Part shown: positions 1 through 8,949 of the stretch, one piece after another
Position numbering within the stretch: the first letter of the stretch is position 1
Layout: every line of letters starts with the position of its first letter
Assembly: GCA_017548275.1 (NCBI GenBank)
Contig: JAFZAH010000040.1
Span: forward strand, 1-64,000
Reading direction: 5' to 3'
Origin: Prevotella sp.
GTDB taxonomy: Bacteria; Bacteroidota; Bacteroidia; Bacteroidales; Bacteroidaceae
DNA: 64,000 nt
The notes under the pieces: model-generated
The model's database searches: none
The model's input: only the letters and a program-made list of their open reading frames with translations
Told to the model about the DNA's origin: nothing
Made by a program: the position numbers and the translations under genes

Positions 1-108
1 AAATTCCTCGTCCGGATCTAATATCTCTTCAGTTCCTGCCATCAGAGGTGACTCGTGCATCACAGAGAGGTATTTCATCTCCGGTTTGATATACTTTCTC
101 ATAATCAT
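1..108 (-). CDS. Small hypothetical protein, N-terminal part only (runs off the window)
   Basis: A reading frame starts at ATG 108 (alternative ATG 102) and stays open to base 1, giving 36 residues that begin MIMRKYIKPEMKYLSV and end in an acidic stretch. An AAGG ribosome-binding site lies just upstream of the start, and the start is only nine bases after the stop of the giant fibronectin-III gene, so the two probably form one transcript. Short proteins starting with a K-Y-I-K-P-E-type motif are common in Bacteroidales, often next to surface protein genes. Their function is not known to me. The frame is too short to assign a role; the C-terminus lies outside the window. Confidence 0.6.
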   Translation of the reverse strand, partial: MIMRKYIKPEMKYLSVMHESPLMAGTEEILDPDEEF

Positions 109-117
109 TAGCCTTTC

Positions 118-3100
118 TTATTTTTTGATGAATTTCTTACCGTTCTGGATCACAACGCCCTTATAGGACTTCTGCACACGCTGACCAGCAGTGTTATACA
201 TCGGGGCATTCAGGTCAAGTTGGTCACCGCTGATAACGTCGATACCTGTGGTCTCGTCATCGCCGAATGTGATGCCAAGAGCAGCGGCGGCCTCAGCCAA
301 TGCTTCGGTCAGACGGAGATAAGCCTTACCGGCACCCACATTCTGACCCAGTTTGGTCACGAGTTGGAATCCGCACTTGCCACCAGCCTTACCATAACGA
401 TAGACTGTCTTGTCTGCCACATCGGCATCAGTAACAGTGTATCCATCGATAGCAGGCACAAGCAGGTTGTCTGCGAAGAAGGTGTTCTCAGCATTTTCGA
501 CAGCAGGAATCTGATAGGTTCCCGGCTCGCCCTTGACAAGGATACCTTCCTCGGCGGGAACGATGCCTTCAGTCATGGCCTCAGTGTCGATATATACGGT
601 CTTGGTGCCAATAGTACCGGTTGCCTTATATACTGTCAAACCAGAGTCTGTGAAATCGAGTGCATAGGGGCTTGCGACTGTCGTGCCGGCAAAGCCTTCC
701 TTGATGGTTACCGTGACCACGTTGAGCGTCTTGAACTTGTCAATTTCGGTGCCTGCGTTCTCTTCGCCATCCTTCACACCGATGATGTAGTACTCATATT
801 CGGTGTTCGGGTCAAGATCGGTCAGTTCCACAGACTGCTCTTCGGTTTCCTCAGTCAACCATTCACCAGCAGGTGTATCATCAGCAAAGAGACCGAAGTC
901 GTCAATAAGCAGGTAGTTCATGTCATTGCACACATGGTGGATGGCAATGTAACCTTGCTGACCGGCGTATTCGCTCAGATCAATGCTTACACGGTTCCAC
1001 TTACCCAGTCCTTCTGACGGAGCCAACTCGCGTAATGTTTCACGGAAGTCACTCTCATCAGTACCGTCAAGTGAAAGCAGCACTTCATAATCATCGGGGT
1101 AGCGACTATTGGTACGTTCCCAGAATCTGAGTACGCCGTTAAGGTCTAACTGCGGTGAAATCAGCCAGTTATCAGCATTATATGCAGAATTGTTCCAACT
1201 CCAAGCACTTGCTGCGTATTCTCCACTATGTGCATTAAAACTCAAACCATCTATAGGATTAATTGTGTACCACGCACCATTAGCGGGAGCCTCGCCATCT
1301 TGGTAAATGGTCCAGCCTTCAAGTCCGTTCTCGAAGTCTTCAAGATAAAGAGGATTCTCTATCAAAGCCGTTCTGTATTTCACGATATAACTGTCGCTGT
1401 ATCCTTCCCAACTGATGTCAGCGGTTGTAGCGCCTGGCACTACCTCCACATTGATGGGGATAGGGTTCTCTTTCGGTGTGGTGAAGTTTGTTGACACCCA
1501 ATCGGTGACAACACCCTCATCCTCGCAATTGCCGCGAACCTCAACAACGTATACTGTTTGAGGCTCCAGACCTTCTATCATGTAAGGACTCTCTGAACAA
1601 GAGGCCTGTTGCCATTCAACCTCATCAGGATCAACTTCCTCACCCAGCAATCCGCGAATCATCCAGCCAGTTCCGGCAAGGGATGATGAGAGTTCACTGA
1701 GATGTCCCCATGAGTCACCGCTCAAGACCCAGTCGCTGTTAGGCTCGTCTGAAGCATAACCGGCCATCACGTATGTGCCAGTTGTCGTAAGAGTAATCCA
1801 CAGATTCTCGCCTTTGACGACATCAACGGGACGGATTTCTACGACATGCCAGCCAGTGGTGCCTTCCGGTTCAATCTCTTCAGTACCGACGAGTTCACCC
1901 GGGGCATCATCACCGCCAGAGTAGATGTTGACAGTGACGTTGTTCGTTAGATTTTCTGAATTCTCGTAAATGGCAATCTTGCTCAGATAATCATAGTTCA
2001 CCATGCTACCGGGATACATCACGCCCCAAGTCCACTCCGCAGCGGTACTATTACCAATGTTTTTGGTGTTATCCGCACCGTTATCATACTGGAGCCATGC
2101 GCCGCTTGCTTCTGCCCAGCGCACATCATAGCCGCAGGTGTAACCTGTCCATCCGATGGATGCCGAGGTGGGAGCGATATGTGATGCTGTCACGTTGATG
2201 GGGCTGAGGTCGCTCGTAGTGAATGCCACCTCTTCACTCCATTTCAGTATGTCGCAGTCGGATGTCACCTTCACAATGTAGTTGGTCTCAGGTGAAAGTC
2301 CTTCCAATGTATAAGGATTCTCTTCTGTCCTGATTTCTGTGAACTCTTCTTCGTCAGCCTGTTTATAAGCGACAATCCACGCATCGGCTTCTCCGTTCTC
2401 AGTCCAACTCAGTTTCACTGATTTACCACCGATTTCTGAGACAGCCAGATCGGTAACCGTACGACAGGAAGTCTCAATGCAGTCCGGGGTATAAGTGAAG
2501 AATACACCAGAACTTAAAGAACCTCCTTCACCATAGAAGAGTTGTTCCTCATTGACATCGAAGATTGCAAAATAGCACTCAGAGTCATAAGTGCCTGATA
2601 CCCATTCGAAGTTGAGTTCGCGGTCTTTACAAACGTTAAGAACAGTGGTCTTAACGTCTGTGCCGTCAGCACTTGTAAGAGTGAAATTGGAAAGAACAGC
2701 CTCTGTCTCAGCGTCTATCACATTGATGGAAGCGCCATTCCACCCGTCGCCAAAACTGTCGATACCGAGGATGTAAATAGCACACTGATCCTCTGGCATA
2801 CAGATATCCGTCGAGAAACTGACCTCACTGGTCCAATCTGAGTAGTCACCGCTTCCGCAATTGGCGCGCACCTTGACTGCATACGGTGTTGCCAGTTCAA
2901 GGTCCTGAAGTGTATAAGGACTGGAAACGCCTTCTGTCACCTCGCCGTTCACATCAATGTCATAACTGTCGGCGTCGCCTTCCCATGTCACTTCGGCTGT
3001 TGTGCCACCAGTGTAATCCACGGCAAGTCCAGTGGGTTTGATACAGGTAGGCGGTTCGCCCATGAGTATGCGGATTTGGTTTTTCGCATCTTCAACCGCA

Positions 3101-4710
3101 CCTCCTGAAGGACTTGCCGGGTCAGGGTCAGTAGAGTCGCTCATTTGTCTTAATGCCTGACCTGTGGCAGTGAAGGTAAGGAATGGGGTGGTGCTTGCAT
3201 AGGCTCCAGTGTTGTCATCAATGATGAGGGCAACGTTGCTTGTTCCATTATAAATAAATGGTGTGTCAAACTCGATAGTAGTCCAAGCTTGCGGGGCGAA
3301 TGTCACACTGCCGCTGAACACCATATCGCCTTCAGTCACGCTGATCCAATCTGTGTTGGCAGAGAAAGTCTCTTTGTCGGTACTGACCATGTAAACATTC
3401 AATGTGCGATTCCGTTCCGAAGTGGCATTATTGAAGAAATCAATACTCAGGATAGCACCTGCTTCATCGCCAATCTCGGCAGCGGTATAAATCTGCTCTG
3501 ATAATGAATATTTGTACCAGCAGTTGGTGGGCAGGTTGGTGCTGGTTGCCGTTCCTGAACCGATGATAATCTTTTCTGTCGGCTCGAATGAAACCGCCTC
3601 ACTCCAACTGCTATGCTCATCACCGTCGATGGCTCTCACCTTGGCGGTGTAAACAGTCTCGGGCGTAAGTCCGGTCAACGTGAACGGATTTGTGTCAGCA
3701 TTGATAAGATTCTCTTCATCATCGTTGAGGCAAATCTGCCATTCTGTGGCTTCGCCGTTCTCCGTCCAACTCAACGTGGCTTGCGTTCCGTCGCCAGGAA
3801 CTGTCTCAGCAGTCAAGTCTGTAGGAATAGGACAAGCGATTCCTGTGGTGAAAGAAACGCTTTTCCATGCGCTGAACACATCCACGTCGCAAACAGACTG
3901 CACACGTGCCTGATACTCGGTGTTCTGCTCTAAGCCTTCCAAAGTAAGGGTATAAGCATCGATACTTGATGCGGCGGGGCTCCACTCTTCTTCTGCTTGT
4001 GTTTTGTATTCCACATTGTAAATTCCACTACCGTCTTCCCAAGTCAATGTCGCTTCATGAGTGGTGACTTCGCTTGCAGTAAGCGTTGAGGGACGCGCAC
4101 AATCACCAGCGGGAGGCTCGATGTCGAGGATAATCTGGTTTTTCACATTTAACACAGTGCCTTCGACACCTGGGGCAGAGACATTGTATGCGCTGGCATC
4201 TCTGTATGCACGGATAGCCTGCTTTGATGCGTCAAACACCAGACATGACATATGGGGCGAATTAGAGTAATTGCCAGAATTGTCTGCCACAGTAACCAAC
4301 AGGTTGGAACCGTCGTCGTACTCAAAAGGCGTGTCGAGTTGAATAACGGTCCACTCTCCTACAGTGAAGGTCAACTCGCCCGTGAAGACCAAGTTGGCAT
4401 CGCTAACGGCCACCCAGTCATTACCATCTGCGAAACCATCCTTGTCGGTTTGGCTCATGTAGATGGCATAGGTACGGGTCTTTTCGGCACCGGTGTTTTT
4501 GAAGGCGATGCTGTTGATTGTACCAGGTGTGCCAATCTCCGCAGCGGTGTAGATCTGCTGCGTGAGACTGTAATTGTAGAAATTGTAGCCCGGCAGGTAG
4601 TTGTTGCCCATCGTACTACTCTCGTCTCCAATTAACACTTCATCTGCCCTTGCCCCTATGCATACCATGAATAGGGAGAGCAATAAGAATAGTAATCTGT
4701 TCTTTTTCAT
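118..4710 (-). CDS. Large secreted fibronectin-III repeat protein with T9SS-like C-terminal tail
   Basis: This 1530-residue protein begins with a signal peptide (MKKNRLLFLLLSLFMVCIG then ARA). It contains about six fibronectin-III-like modules, each recognisable by an A-x-L/V-x-W core followed by an aromatic-x-V strand and a later L-x-P-x-T-x-Y segment. Two jelly-roll-like segments near residues 25-190 and 380-550 share a T-I-E/Q-L/F-D-T-P-F motif and look like a duplicated carbohydrate- or ligand-binding unit. A choice-of-anchor-J-like module follows near residue 1130 (D-F-E-N-G-L-E-G-W). The C-terminus carries the Bacteroidales pattern Y-N-x-x-G-Q-R-V ... K-G-V-V-I-x-N-G-K-K, which resembles type IX sorting signals. 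I infer a surface-exposed or released adhesin or ligand-binding protein. The start was set at ATG 4710; a TTG lies six bases upstream. Confidence 0.8.
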   Translation of the reverse strand: MKKNRLLFLLLSLFMVCIGARADEVLIGDESSTMGNNYLPGYNFYNYSLTQQIYTAAEIGTPGTINSIAFKNTGAEKTRTYAIYMSQTDKDGFADGNDWVAVSDANLVFTGELTFTVGEWTVIQLDTPFEYDDGSNLLVTVADNSGNYSNSPHMSCLVFDASKQAIRAYRDASAYNVSAPGVEGTVLNVKNQIILDIEPPAGDCARPSTLTASEVTTHEATLTWEDGSGIYNVEYKTQAEEEWSPAASSIDAYTLTLEGLEQNTEYQARVQSVCDVDVFSAWKSVSFTTGIACPIPTDLTAETVPGDGTQATLSWTENGEATEWQICLNDDEENLINADTNPFTLTGLTPETVYTAKVRAIDGDEHSSWSEAVSFEPTEKIIIGSGTATSTNLPTNCWYKYSLSEQIYTAAEIGDEAGAILSIDFFNNATSERNRTLNVYMVSTDKETFSANTDWISVTEGDMVFSGSVTFAPQAWTTIEFDTPFIYNGTSNVALIIDDNTGAYASTTPFLTFTATGQALRQMSDSTDPDPASPSGGAVEDAKNQIRILMGEPPTCIKPTGLAVDYTGGTTAEVTWEGDADSYDIDVNGEVTEGVSSPYTLQDLELATPYAVKVRANCGSGDYSDWTSEVSFSTDICMPEDQCAIYILGIDSFGDGWNGASINVIDAETEAVLSNFTLTSADGTDVKTTVLNVCKDRELNFEWVSGTYDSECYFAIFDVNEEQLFYGEGGSLSSGVFFTYTPDCIETSCRTVTDLAVSEIGGKSVKLSWTENGEADAWIVAYKQADEEEFTEIRTEENPYTLEGLSPETNYIVKVTSDCDILKWSEEVAFTTSDLSPINVTASHIAPTSASIGWTGYTCGYDVRWAEASGAWLQYDNGADNTKNIGNSTAAEWTWGVMYPGSMVNYDYLSKIAIYENSENLTNNVTVNIYSGGDDAPGELVGTEEIEPEGTTGWHVVEIRPVDVVKGENLWITLTTTGTYVMAGYASDEPNSDWVLSGDSWGHLSELSSSLAGTGWMIRGLLGEEVDPDEVEWQQASCSESPYMIEGLEPQTVYVVEVRGNCEDEGVVTDWVSTNFTTPKENPIPINVEVVPGATTADISWEGYSDSYIVKYRTALIENPLYLEDFENGLEGWTIYQDGEAPANGAWYTINPIDGLSFNAHSGEYAASAWSWNNSAYNADNWLISPQLDLNGVLRFWERTNSRYPDDYEVLLSLDGTDESDFRETLRELAPSEGLGKWNRVSIDLSEYAGQQGYIAIHHVCNDMNYLLIDDFGLFADDTPAGEWLTEETEEQSVELTDLDPNTEYEYYIIGVKDGEENAGTEIDKFKTLNVVTVTIKEGFAGTTVASPYALDFTDSGLTVYKATGTIGTKTVYIDTEAMTEGIVPAEEGILVKGEPGTYQIPAVENAENTFFADNLLVPAIDGYTVTDADVADKTVYRYGKAGGKCGFQLVTKLGQNVGAGKAYLRLTEALAEAAAALGITFGDDETTGIDVISGDQLDLNAPMYNTAGQRVQKSYKGVVIQNGKKFIKK

Positions 4711-4817
4711 AAGCAAACAGGTTTGTTAGTGAATAAATATGGTTAGTTCAAAATTGTTGTCAGTTAATTACTCACGACGCCCAAAGCCAATCGTTCATTC
4801 TACATTATAATATTTTG

Positions 4818-4848
4818 CAAAATTAGTATATTTTTTTAACAATTCAAA
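4818..4848 (-). promoter_or_regulatory. Bacteroidetes-type promoter for the fibronectin-III gene
   Basis: On the minus strand TTTG (4848-4845) is followed by exactly 19 bases and then TAATTTTG (4825-4818). This matches the Bacteroidetes primary sigma consensus TTTG-N19-TAnnTTTG. Transcription would start near 4812, giving a leader of about 100 bases before ATG 4710. The 390-base gap between the fibronectin-III gene and the GH2 gene is otherwise AT-rich and holds only this promoter and a hairpin at 5005-5031. Confidence 0.75.
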
Positions 4849-5004
4849 TACATTCGTTGTTTTTTATTCATTTTTTCCAAAAAAATGATGATTTTTGGTG
4901 CTTTTTGCCTACTTTTATTGCAAATAACAACAAAAAGTGCATAAATAGTGACAGTTTACAATTAACGTCGCCAAGTGTATAACTATTTGAAATGTCACCT
5001 TGTG

Positions 5005-5031
5005 CGGGCAGATTGAAAGCAAATCTGTCCG
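5005..5031. other. 10-bp hairpin in the gap downstream of the GH2 gene
   Basis: CGGGCAGATT (5005-5014) pairs with AATCTGTCCG (5022-5031) through ten base pairs including one G-U, with a seven-base loop. There is no T-run on either side, so it is not a textbook intrinsic terminator. It lies about 70 bases past the stop of the GH2 gene and may be the 3' end structure of that message. Confidence 0.4.
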
Positions 5032-5101
5032 TATAAGGTCATGGCATCGTTTATCATCAGTCGGGAGAGGGAAGACACCTTTTAACGAAGACTTGGGATG
5101 A

Positions 5102-7492
5102 TTATCGGCTGTTTATTTGAATGGAGTTCTGGATATTCCGCTGCTTATCGGTTACGTTCAGGGTAATAATGCCGGATTCTTTTATTGAGCGGACCACCAC
5201 AACCAATTGTCCGTTAAAAAGTCGCATGGAGGGAGCGGTAAAAGACTCCGTGGAGGTTGCGTCGCCATTGCATGCTGCAACAAACGCACCGGCCCCACTG
5301 ACCTTAAATGACAATTTGTCTGAAGCATACGGAACCAATGTGCCGTCAACATCTGTCATACTGACCGTTATGAAAGCCAAATCATTGCCGTCGGCATCGA
5401 TTTCAATACGGTCGGCGTCTATACGCAGGCGCGCAGGCGTTTTGGCAGTTTTCACAATTTCTGTGCCAGCCTCCTTACCTTTCTCGTCATACACGACAAC
5501 TTTGATTTCCCCGGGTTCATACTTCACGTCATTCCATCTCAGACGGTAGCGGTCAAGTCGCTCTTCCCGGTTTTTACGGATGCGTCCCTGGCTCTTGCCA
5601 TTGACAAACAACTCTGCCTCGGGATAATCGGTGTAACAATAGACGGGTGTGACCTCGCCCTCGCGTCCAGGCCACGTCCAGTGAGGCAACAGATGGATGG
5701 TGTGGTCGTCCGTACGCCAACGGCTACGATACAAATAGTAACGATCTTTGGGTAGTCCGGCAAGATCGCAGATGCCGAAATAACTGCTGCGCGACGGCCA
5801 ATACTCATCGTAGGGTGTCGGTTCGCCCAGATAATCAAACCCTGTCCACACAAACTCGCCAATAACCCAATCCTTGTCGTCCTGCCAAGGCCAGTCGTCA
5901 TCGGGCAAGTTGCTCCAAGAACAATACTCTGTATCATACGAGGAACATTGTCCGTCGGGATAGGTGGCGTGGTCGGACACGACAACAGGAAAACGGTATT
6001 CACCCCTGCTGCTGACAGTGGAAGCCGTCTCACTGCCCAAAAGGAATCCTTGGGGCAACTGGCGGATGTTATTATCGTATTTGTGAACGCGATAATTGAA
6101 ACCGGGCACATCCATCACTTGCGCAAAACCAGACTTCAACGCGTCCTCAGCACGGTCCATGCCCTGTGTGACGGGACGTGAGGGATCCAAACGATGACAG
6201 ATATCCTGTAAATGGCGGGATATTTCCCTACCCTCTTCACTCCATTGCTCGGGTATCTCATTGCCGATGCTCCACATAACGATTGACGGGTGGTTGCGGT
6301 GGTTGAGCACAAGATTCTCGATATCGCGGTCACTCCAGTCCTTGAAAAAACGTGCATAACCATTTTGGCATTTAGGGTATATCCACATATCAAACGATTC
6401 GGCCATAACCATCATGCCGAGCGAATCGCAAATATCCATCTGCCATGTGGATGGCATGTTGTGAGCCGTGCGGATGGCATCACACCCCATCTCTTTCATG
6501 ATTTTTATCTGCCGAATGAGCGCAGCCTTATTGACTGCCGCACCGAGAGGCCCCAAATCGTGGTGGAGACAAACGCCCTTGATTTTACGCGTCACACCAT
6601 TCAATTGGAAACCGTGTTCCTTGCTGACCTTGATGGTTCTGATGCCAACGCGGCGTGTAATTTTGTCGAGCAAGTACGTATTGTTTTTAGCCTCCAATTC
6701 CACACGATATAAGAAAGGGTTTTCAGGTGACCATAAACGAGGATTATCCACAGTCATGTCTGCATGATACGACTCTTTACCAGTCGGTTTCATCACTTCT
6801 GTAGCGATGACTTTATTGCCATTATAAATGGTGGCAGTTACCTGGCTTCTTTTAGCGGCATGAACCAGTTTAGCATCAATGCTGACCTTTGCCGCATGGC
6901 TGTCGGCCGATATGGTTCGGAAGTAAAACGCCCAATCATCAAAATGTTGGTGTTGTCCTTGTTTACCATATGTGATGAGTTGAACGGGTCTGTACAACCC
7001 ACCGCCAGGATACCACCTGCTGCTCTCCTCCACATTGTTCAGCGACACGTCTATCCTATTGTCTCCCTGATGTAAATATGGGGTGATATCCACTCGGAAG
7101 GCGTTATAACCATACGCCCAATATCCGGCAAAACTGCCGTTGACATATACATGTGGTTCGCTCATGGCTCCGTCAAAGAGCAGTTCAACTTCGGAAAAAC
7201 TTTGGTCAATATGGATGGTAGTATGATAATATCCCTTCCCTATCCACGGCAAGGCTCCTGACCGGCCTGATTTCTCCGTTTTCTCTGTCTCCCCGTTCTG
7301 TTCGATGGCGACATTTTGCAAGTCCCATTTTTTATCAAACGGTCCTGCTATTGCCCAGTCATGAGGGATACAGACCGTCTCCCAATAAATGCTGTCGCGT
7401 GAGAACTCCCAGTTCACCAAACATTGTGTGTTGCGCTGTGCGAAACACACAATATGACACAGCCAAAAGAGGAAAAGTAATAGTTTTCTCAT
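5102..7492 (-). CDS. Secreted glycoside hydrolase family 2 (beta-galactosidase-type)
   Basis: The start is placed at ATG 7492, where a signal peptide (MRKLLLFLFWLCHIVCFAQ) begins; the frame continues 15 codons upstream, but a -7 box sits inside that extension. The 796-residue protein has the GH2 order: sugar-binding jelly roll (W-Y-P-G-G-G-L-Y-R-P near residue 160), immunoglobulin-like domain, then a TIM barrel. The predicted acid/base is Glu412 in S-I-G-N-E-I-P-E and the nucleophile Glu488 in L-L-G-S-E-T-A-S. C-terminal beta-sandwich domains follow, the last resembling an invasin/Big fold. It should hydrolyse beta-linked galactosides or related sugars in the periplasm or at the surface. No SusC/D pair is nearby, so the substrate cannot be inferred from context. 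Confidence 0.88.
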   Translation of the reverse strand: MRKLLLFLFWLCHIVCFAQRNTQCLVNWEFSRDSIYWETVCIPHDWAIAGPFDKKWDLQNVAIEQNGETEKTEKSGRSGALPWIGKGYYHTTIHIDQSFSEVELLFDGAMSEPHVYVNGSFAGYWAYGYNAFRVDITPYLHQGDNRIDVSLNNVEESSRWYPGGGLYRPVQLITYGKQGQHQHFDDWAFYFRTISADSHAAKVSIDAKLVHAAKRSQVTATIYNGNKVIATEVMKPTGKESYHADMTVDNPRLWSPENPFLYRVELEAKNNTYLLDKITRRVGIRTIKVSKEHGFQLNGVTRKIKGVCLHHDLGPLGAAVNKAALIRQIKIMKEMGCDAIRTAHNMPSTWQMDICDSLGMMVMAESFDMWIYPKCQNGYARFFKDWSDRDIENLVLNHRNHPSIVMWSIGNEIPEQWSEEGREISRHLQDICHRLDPSRPVTQGMDRAEDALKSGFAQVMDVPGFNYRVHKYDNNIRQLPQGFLLGSETASTVSSRGEYRFPVVVSDHATYPDGQCSSYDTEYCSWSNLPDDDWPWQDDKDWVIGEFVWTGFDYLGEPTPYDEYWPSRSSYFGICDLAGLPKDRYYLYRSRWRTDDHTIHLLPHWTWPGREGEVTPVYCYTDYPEAELFVNGKSQGRIRKNREERLDRYRLRWNDVKYEPGEIKVVVYDEKGKEAGTEIVKTAKTPARLRIDADRIEIDADGNDLAFITVSMTDVDGTLVPYASDKLSFKVSGAGAFVAACNGDATSTESFTAPSMRLFNGQLVVVVRSIKESGIITLNVTDKQRNIQNSIQINSR

Positions 7493-7515
7493 TGATATTT
7501 TCGTTAAATTATCCA

Positions 7516-7523
7516 CAAAGTTA
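7516..7523 (-). promoter_or_regulatory. -7 box upstream of the GH2 gene
   Basis: TAACTTTG on the minus strand matches the -7 consensus. A clean -33 TTTG is missing at the expected distance. Its position implies transcription from about 7510, which supports the inner start at 7492. Confidence 0.45.
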
Positions 7524-7626
7524 ACCATTTTTTCCAAATAACACAGCGATTTCGGTATAAAAAAAGCGTTTTTATGTATTTGTTTGGGAGCACAACAATT
7601 TTTTTAAAAAATAACACAATTTTTGT

Positions 7627-7657
7627 TTTGCTGTTAAAAAAAAAACATTTACCTTTG
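7627..7657 (+). promoter_or_regulatory. Consensus promoter for a candidate small RNA
   Basis: TTTG (7627-7630), a 19-base spacer and TACCTTTG (7650-7657) match the Bacteroidetes promoter consensus without a mismatch. The nearest plus-strand gene is almost 20 kb away. The only thing transcription from here meets is the hairpin terminator at 7718-7756. Confidence 0.75.
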
Positions 7658-7660
7658 CAT

Positions 7661-7756
7661 CGTTATCCTGAAAACAATCTTTTTACCTTAAAAAAACTAA
7701 TACCTATTGAAGATTCGAAGCGGTCGCCTGCGAAGGTCATCGCTTTTTTATTTTTG
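7661..7756 (+). ncRNA. Candidate independent small RNA, about 95 nt
   Basis: Transcription from the consensus promoter would begin near 7661-7664 and end in the strong intrinsic terminator at 7718-7756. No ATG occurs between the predicted start and the hairpin, so a leader peptide is unlikely. The first 55 bases are A/U-rich and mostly unstructured, as in sRNAs that act by base pairing. The RNA is convergent with the DUF2027/Smr gene, whose stop codon begins at 7757-7759, so it could also influence that message. I do not recognise a named family. Confidence 0.6.
7718..7756 (+). terminator. Intrinsic terminator of the candidate small RNA
   Basis: AAGCG (7718-7722) pairs with CGCTT (7741-7745). 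The stem continues through a G-U, a T-A, a C-C mismatch and four further pairs to a GCGA tetraloop (7730-7733, GNRA type). A run TTTTTTATTTTTG follows on the plus strand only. Confidence 0.8.
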
Positions 7757-8893
7757 TTATCTGATAGTGACCTGTGTGGCGCCATATCCATACTCCTGAA
7801 ATGATGCATCTTGATAGGGATATGACTTGTAACGGTATCGCAAATCACGGACTATAGCCTGTCGCAGTACGCCTTCGCCCTTTCCGTGAATGAACACGAT
7901 TTTTTGCCCTTTCTTTGATTTGTATTGTTCCAAAGTTTTGTGAAATACACCCAACTGATAATTGAGAATATCGGTCGGTGTCATGCCCGCAGTCGTTTCC
8001 AACAGTTCCGAAGCATGTAAATCCACAACTACGACATCAGTCTGCTGGTGGCGCGGCATGGGTTTTGATTTGCTTTGCGATGCTTCGTATCTACGGACCA
8101 TCCCCTGTCTTTCCGTTACATCGGCTGTATCGGTAGCACCGGGATTCGCATACATTTGTTGTTTGAGTTTTTTTGCGTCGATGACGAGCGGTTTGGGCTG
8201 TTGGTCATTCTCGATGAGCGTATGTATCAATGCGGGAGTCTCAAAGAAATCATTGTCAGCGAACGTATGCAACTTATAGAATTTAACCGGGTCGATACGG
8301 AACTGAATGTCCACAGCAGGCTTGAGCATGAACCCTTTGTCGCGTTTGTAAGGCAGAATCTGAACGCAGAAACGCTCCAACTGATTCAAATCTTCTCTGC
8401 CAAACTCGTTCAGAAATAACTTGGTATTAGGTTCCACCTCTCCTTTCTCATAAAGTGACCACGACGCTCCCTCAGCCATCATCATCGTGAAACTCATATA
8501 ATAATTGGAGTCGTTGATGAAATATGTCTCGAAACGTGTCTTAGTCATCTCCTTGATGTCAATAGGCACAAATGCGATATAGGCAGAGAGTGCGTCCCCA
8601 CCCTTCCGTTCTACAGCGGGTTTGCGGAATGTGACGGGGCGGTCGGCAGGGTCATCCTCAGTCTTTTGGGGAGTGTTCTGAGAACTCTGTGTATTCGGTT
8701 TCTTTTTCAATTCGCCGGTGTGCACTTTAGCGATGTTATAGTCATCGGTCTCAACAACGACGACTTCAGAAACAGGTGTCGGTATCTGAAAACCGTCCTC
8801 ATCTTCAACCAGCACGATGTTCTTGCCTTGATACCCGGCAACAACACCACCGCCAGTCTCGCTGAGGAATCTTACTTTATCTCCTATTTTCAT
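7757..8893 (-). CDS. DUF2027 / Smr-domain protein
   Basis: This is a 378-residue protein. The first 60 residues form a small beta domain of the DUF2027 type (M-K-I-G-D-K-V-R-F-L ... G-x-V-A-G-Y). A middle domain (about 90-250) is predicted beta-rich. The C-terminal Smr domain (about 290-378) has the D-L-H motif and the H-G-K-G-x-G-x-L-R signature found in MutS2-type nicking endonuclease domains. The architecture is standard in Bacteroidetes; the physiological role is unknown, and a role in nucleic acid cleavage or ribosome rescue is only inferred from the Smr domain. It lies 56 bases downstream of queA on the same strand. Confidence 0.8.
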   Translation of the reverse strand: MKIGDKVRFLSETGGGVVAGYQGKNIVLVEDEDGFQIPTPVSEVVVVETDDYNIAKVHTGELKKKPNTQSSQNTPQKTEDDPADRPVTFRKPAVERKGGDALSAYIAFVPIDIKEMTKTRFETYFINDSNYYMSFTMMMAEGASWSLYEKGEVEPNTKLFLNEFGREDLNQLERFCVQILPYKRDKGFMLKPAVDIQFRIDPVKFYKLHTFADNDFFETPALIHTLIENDQQPKPLVIDAKKLKQQMYANPGATDTADVTERQGMVRRYEASQSKSKPMPRHQQTDVVVVDLHASELLETTAGMTPTDILNYQLGVFHKTLEQYKSKKGQKIVFIHGKGEGVLRQAIVRDLRYRYKSYPYQDASFQEYGYGATQVTIR

Positions 8894-8949
8894 GTTGAAT
8901 GGTTTAAGTTGGTTAATGCCCTTGACGACTTTAATGTCTTTATAGATTA

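Noticed and set aside
220-1017. A 265-codon plus-strand open frame inside the fibronectin-III gene
   Set aside because: It lies entirely antisense to a gene with clear domains and a signal peptide, has no promoter or ribosome-binding site, and its composition reflects the other strand.
7574-7804. A 76-codon plus-strand frame across the candidate small RNA
   Set aside because: It begins upstream of the predicted transcription start and reads through the promoter and terminator; the peptide has no coding character.
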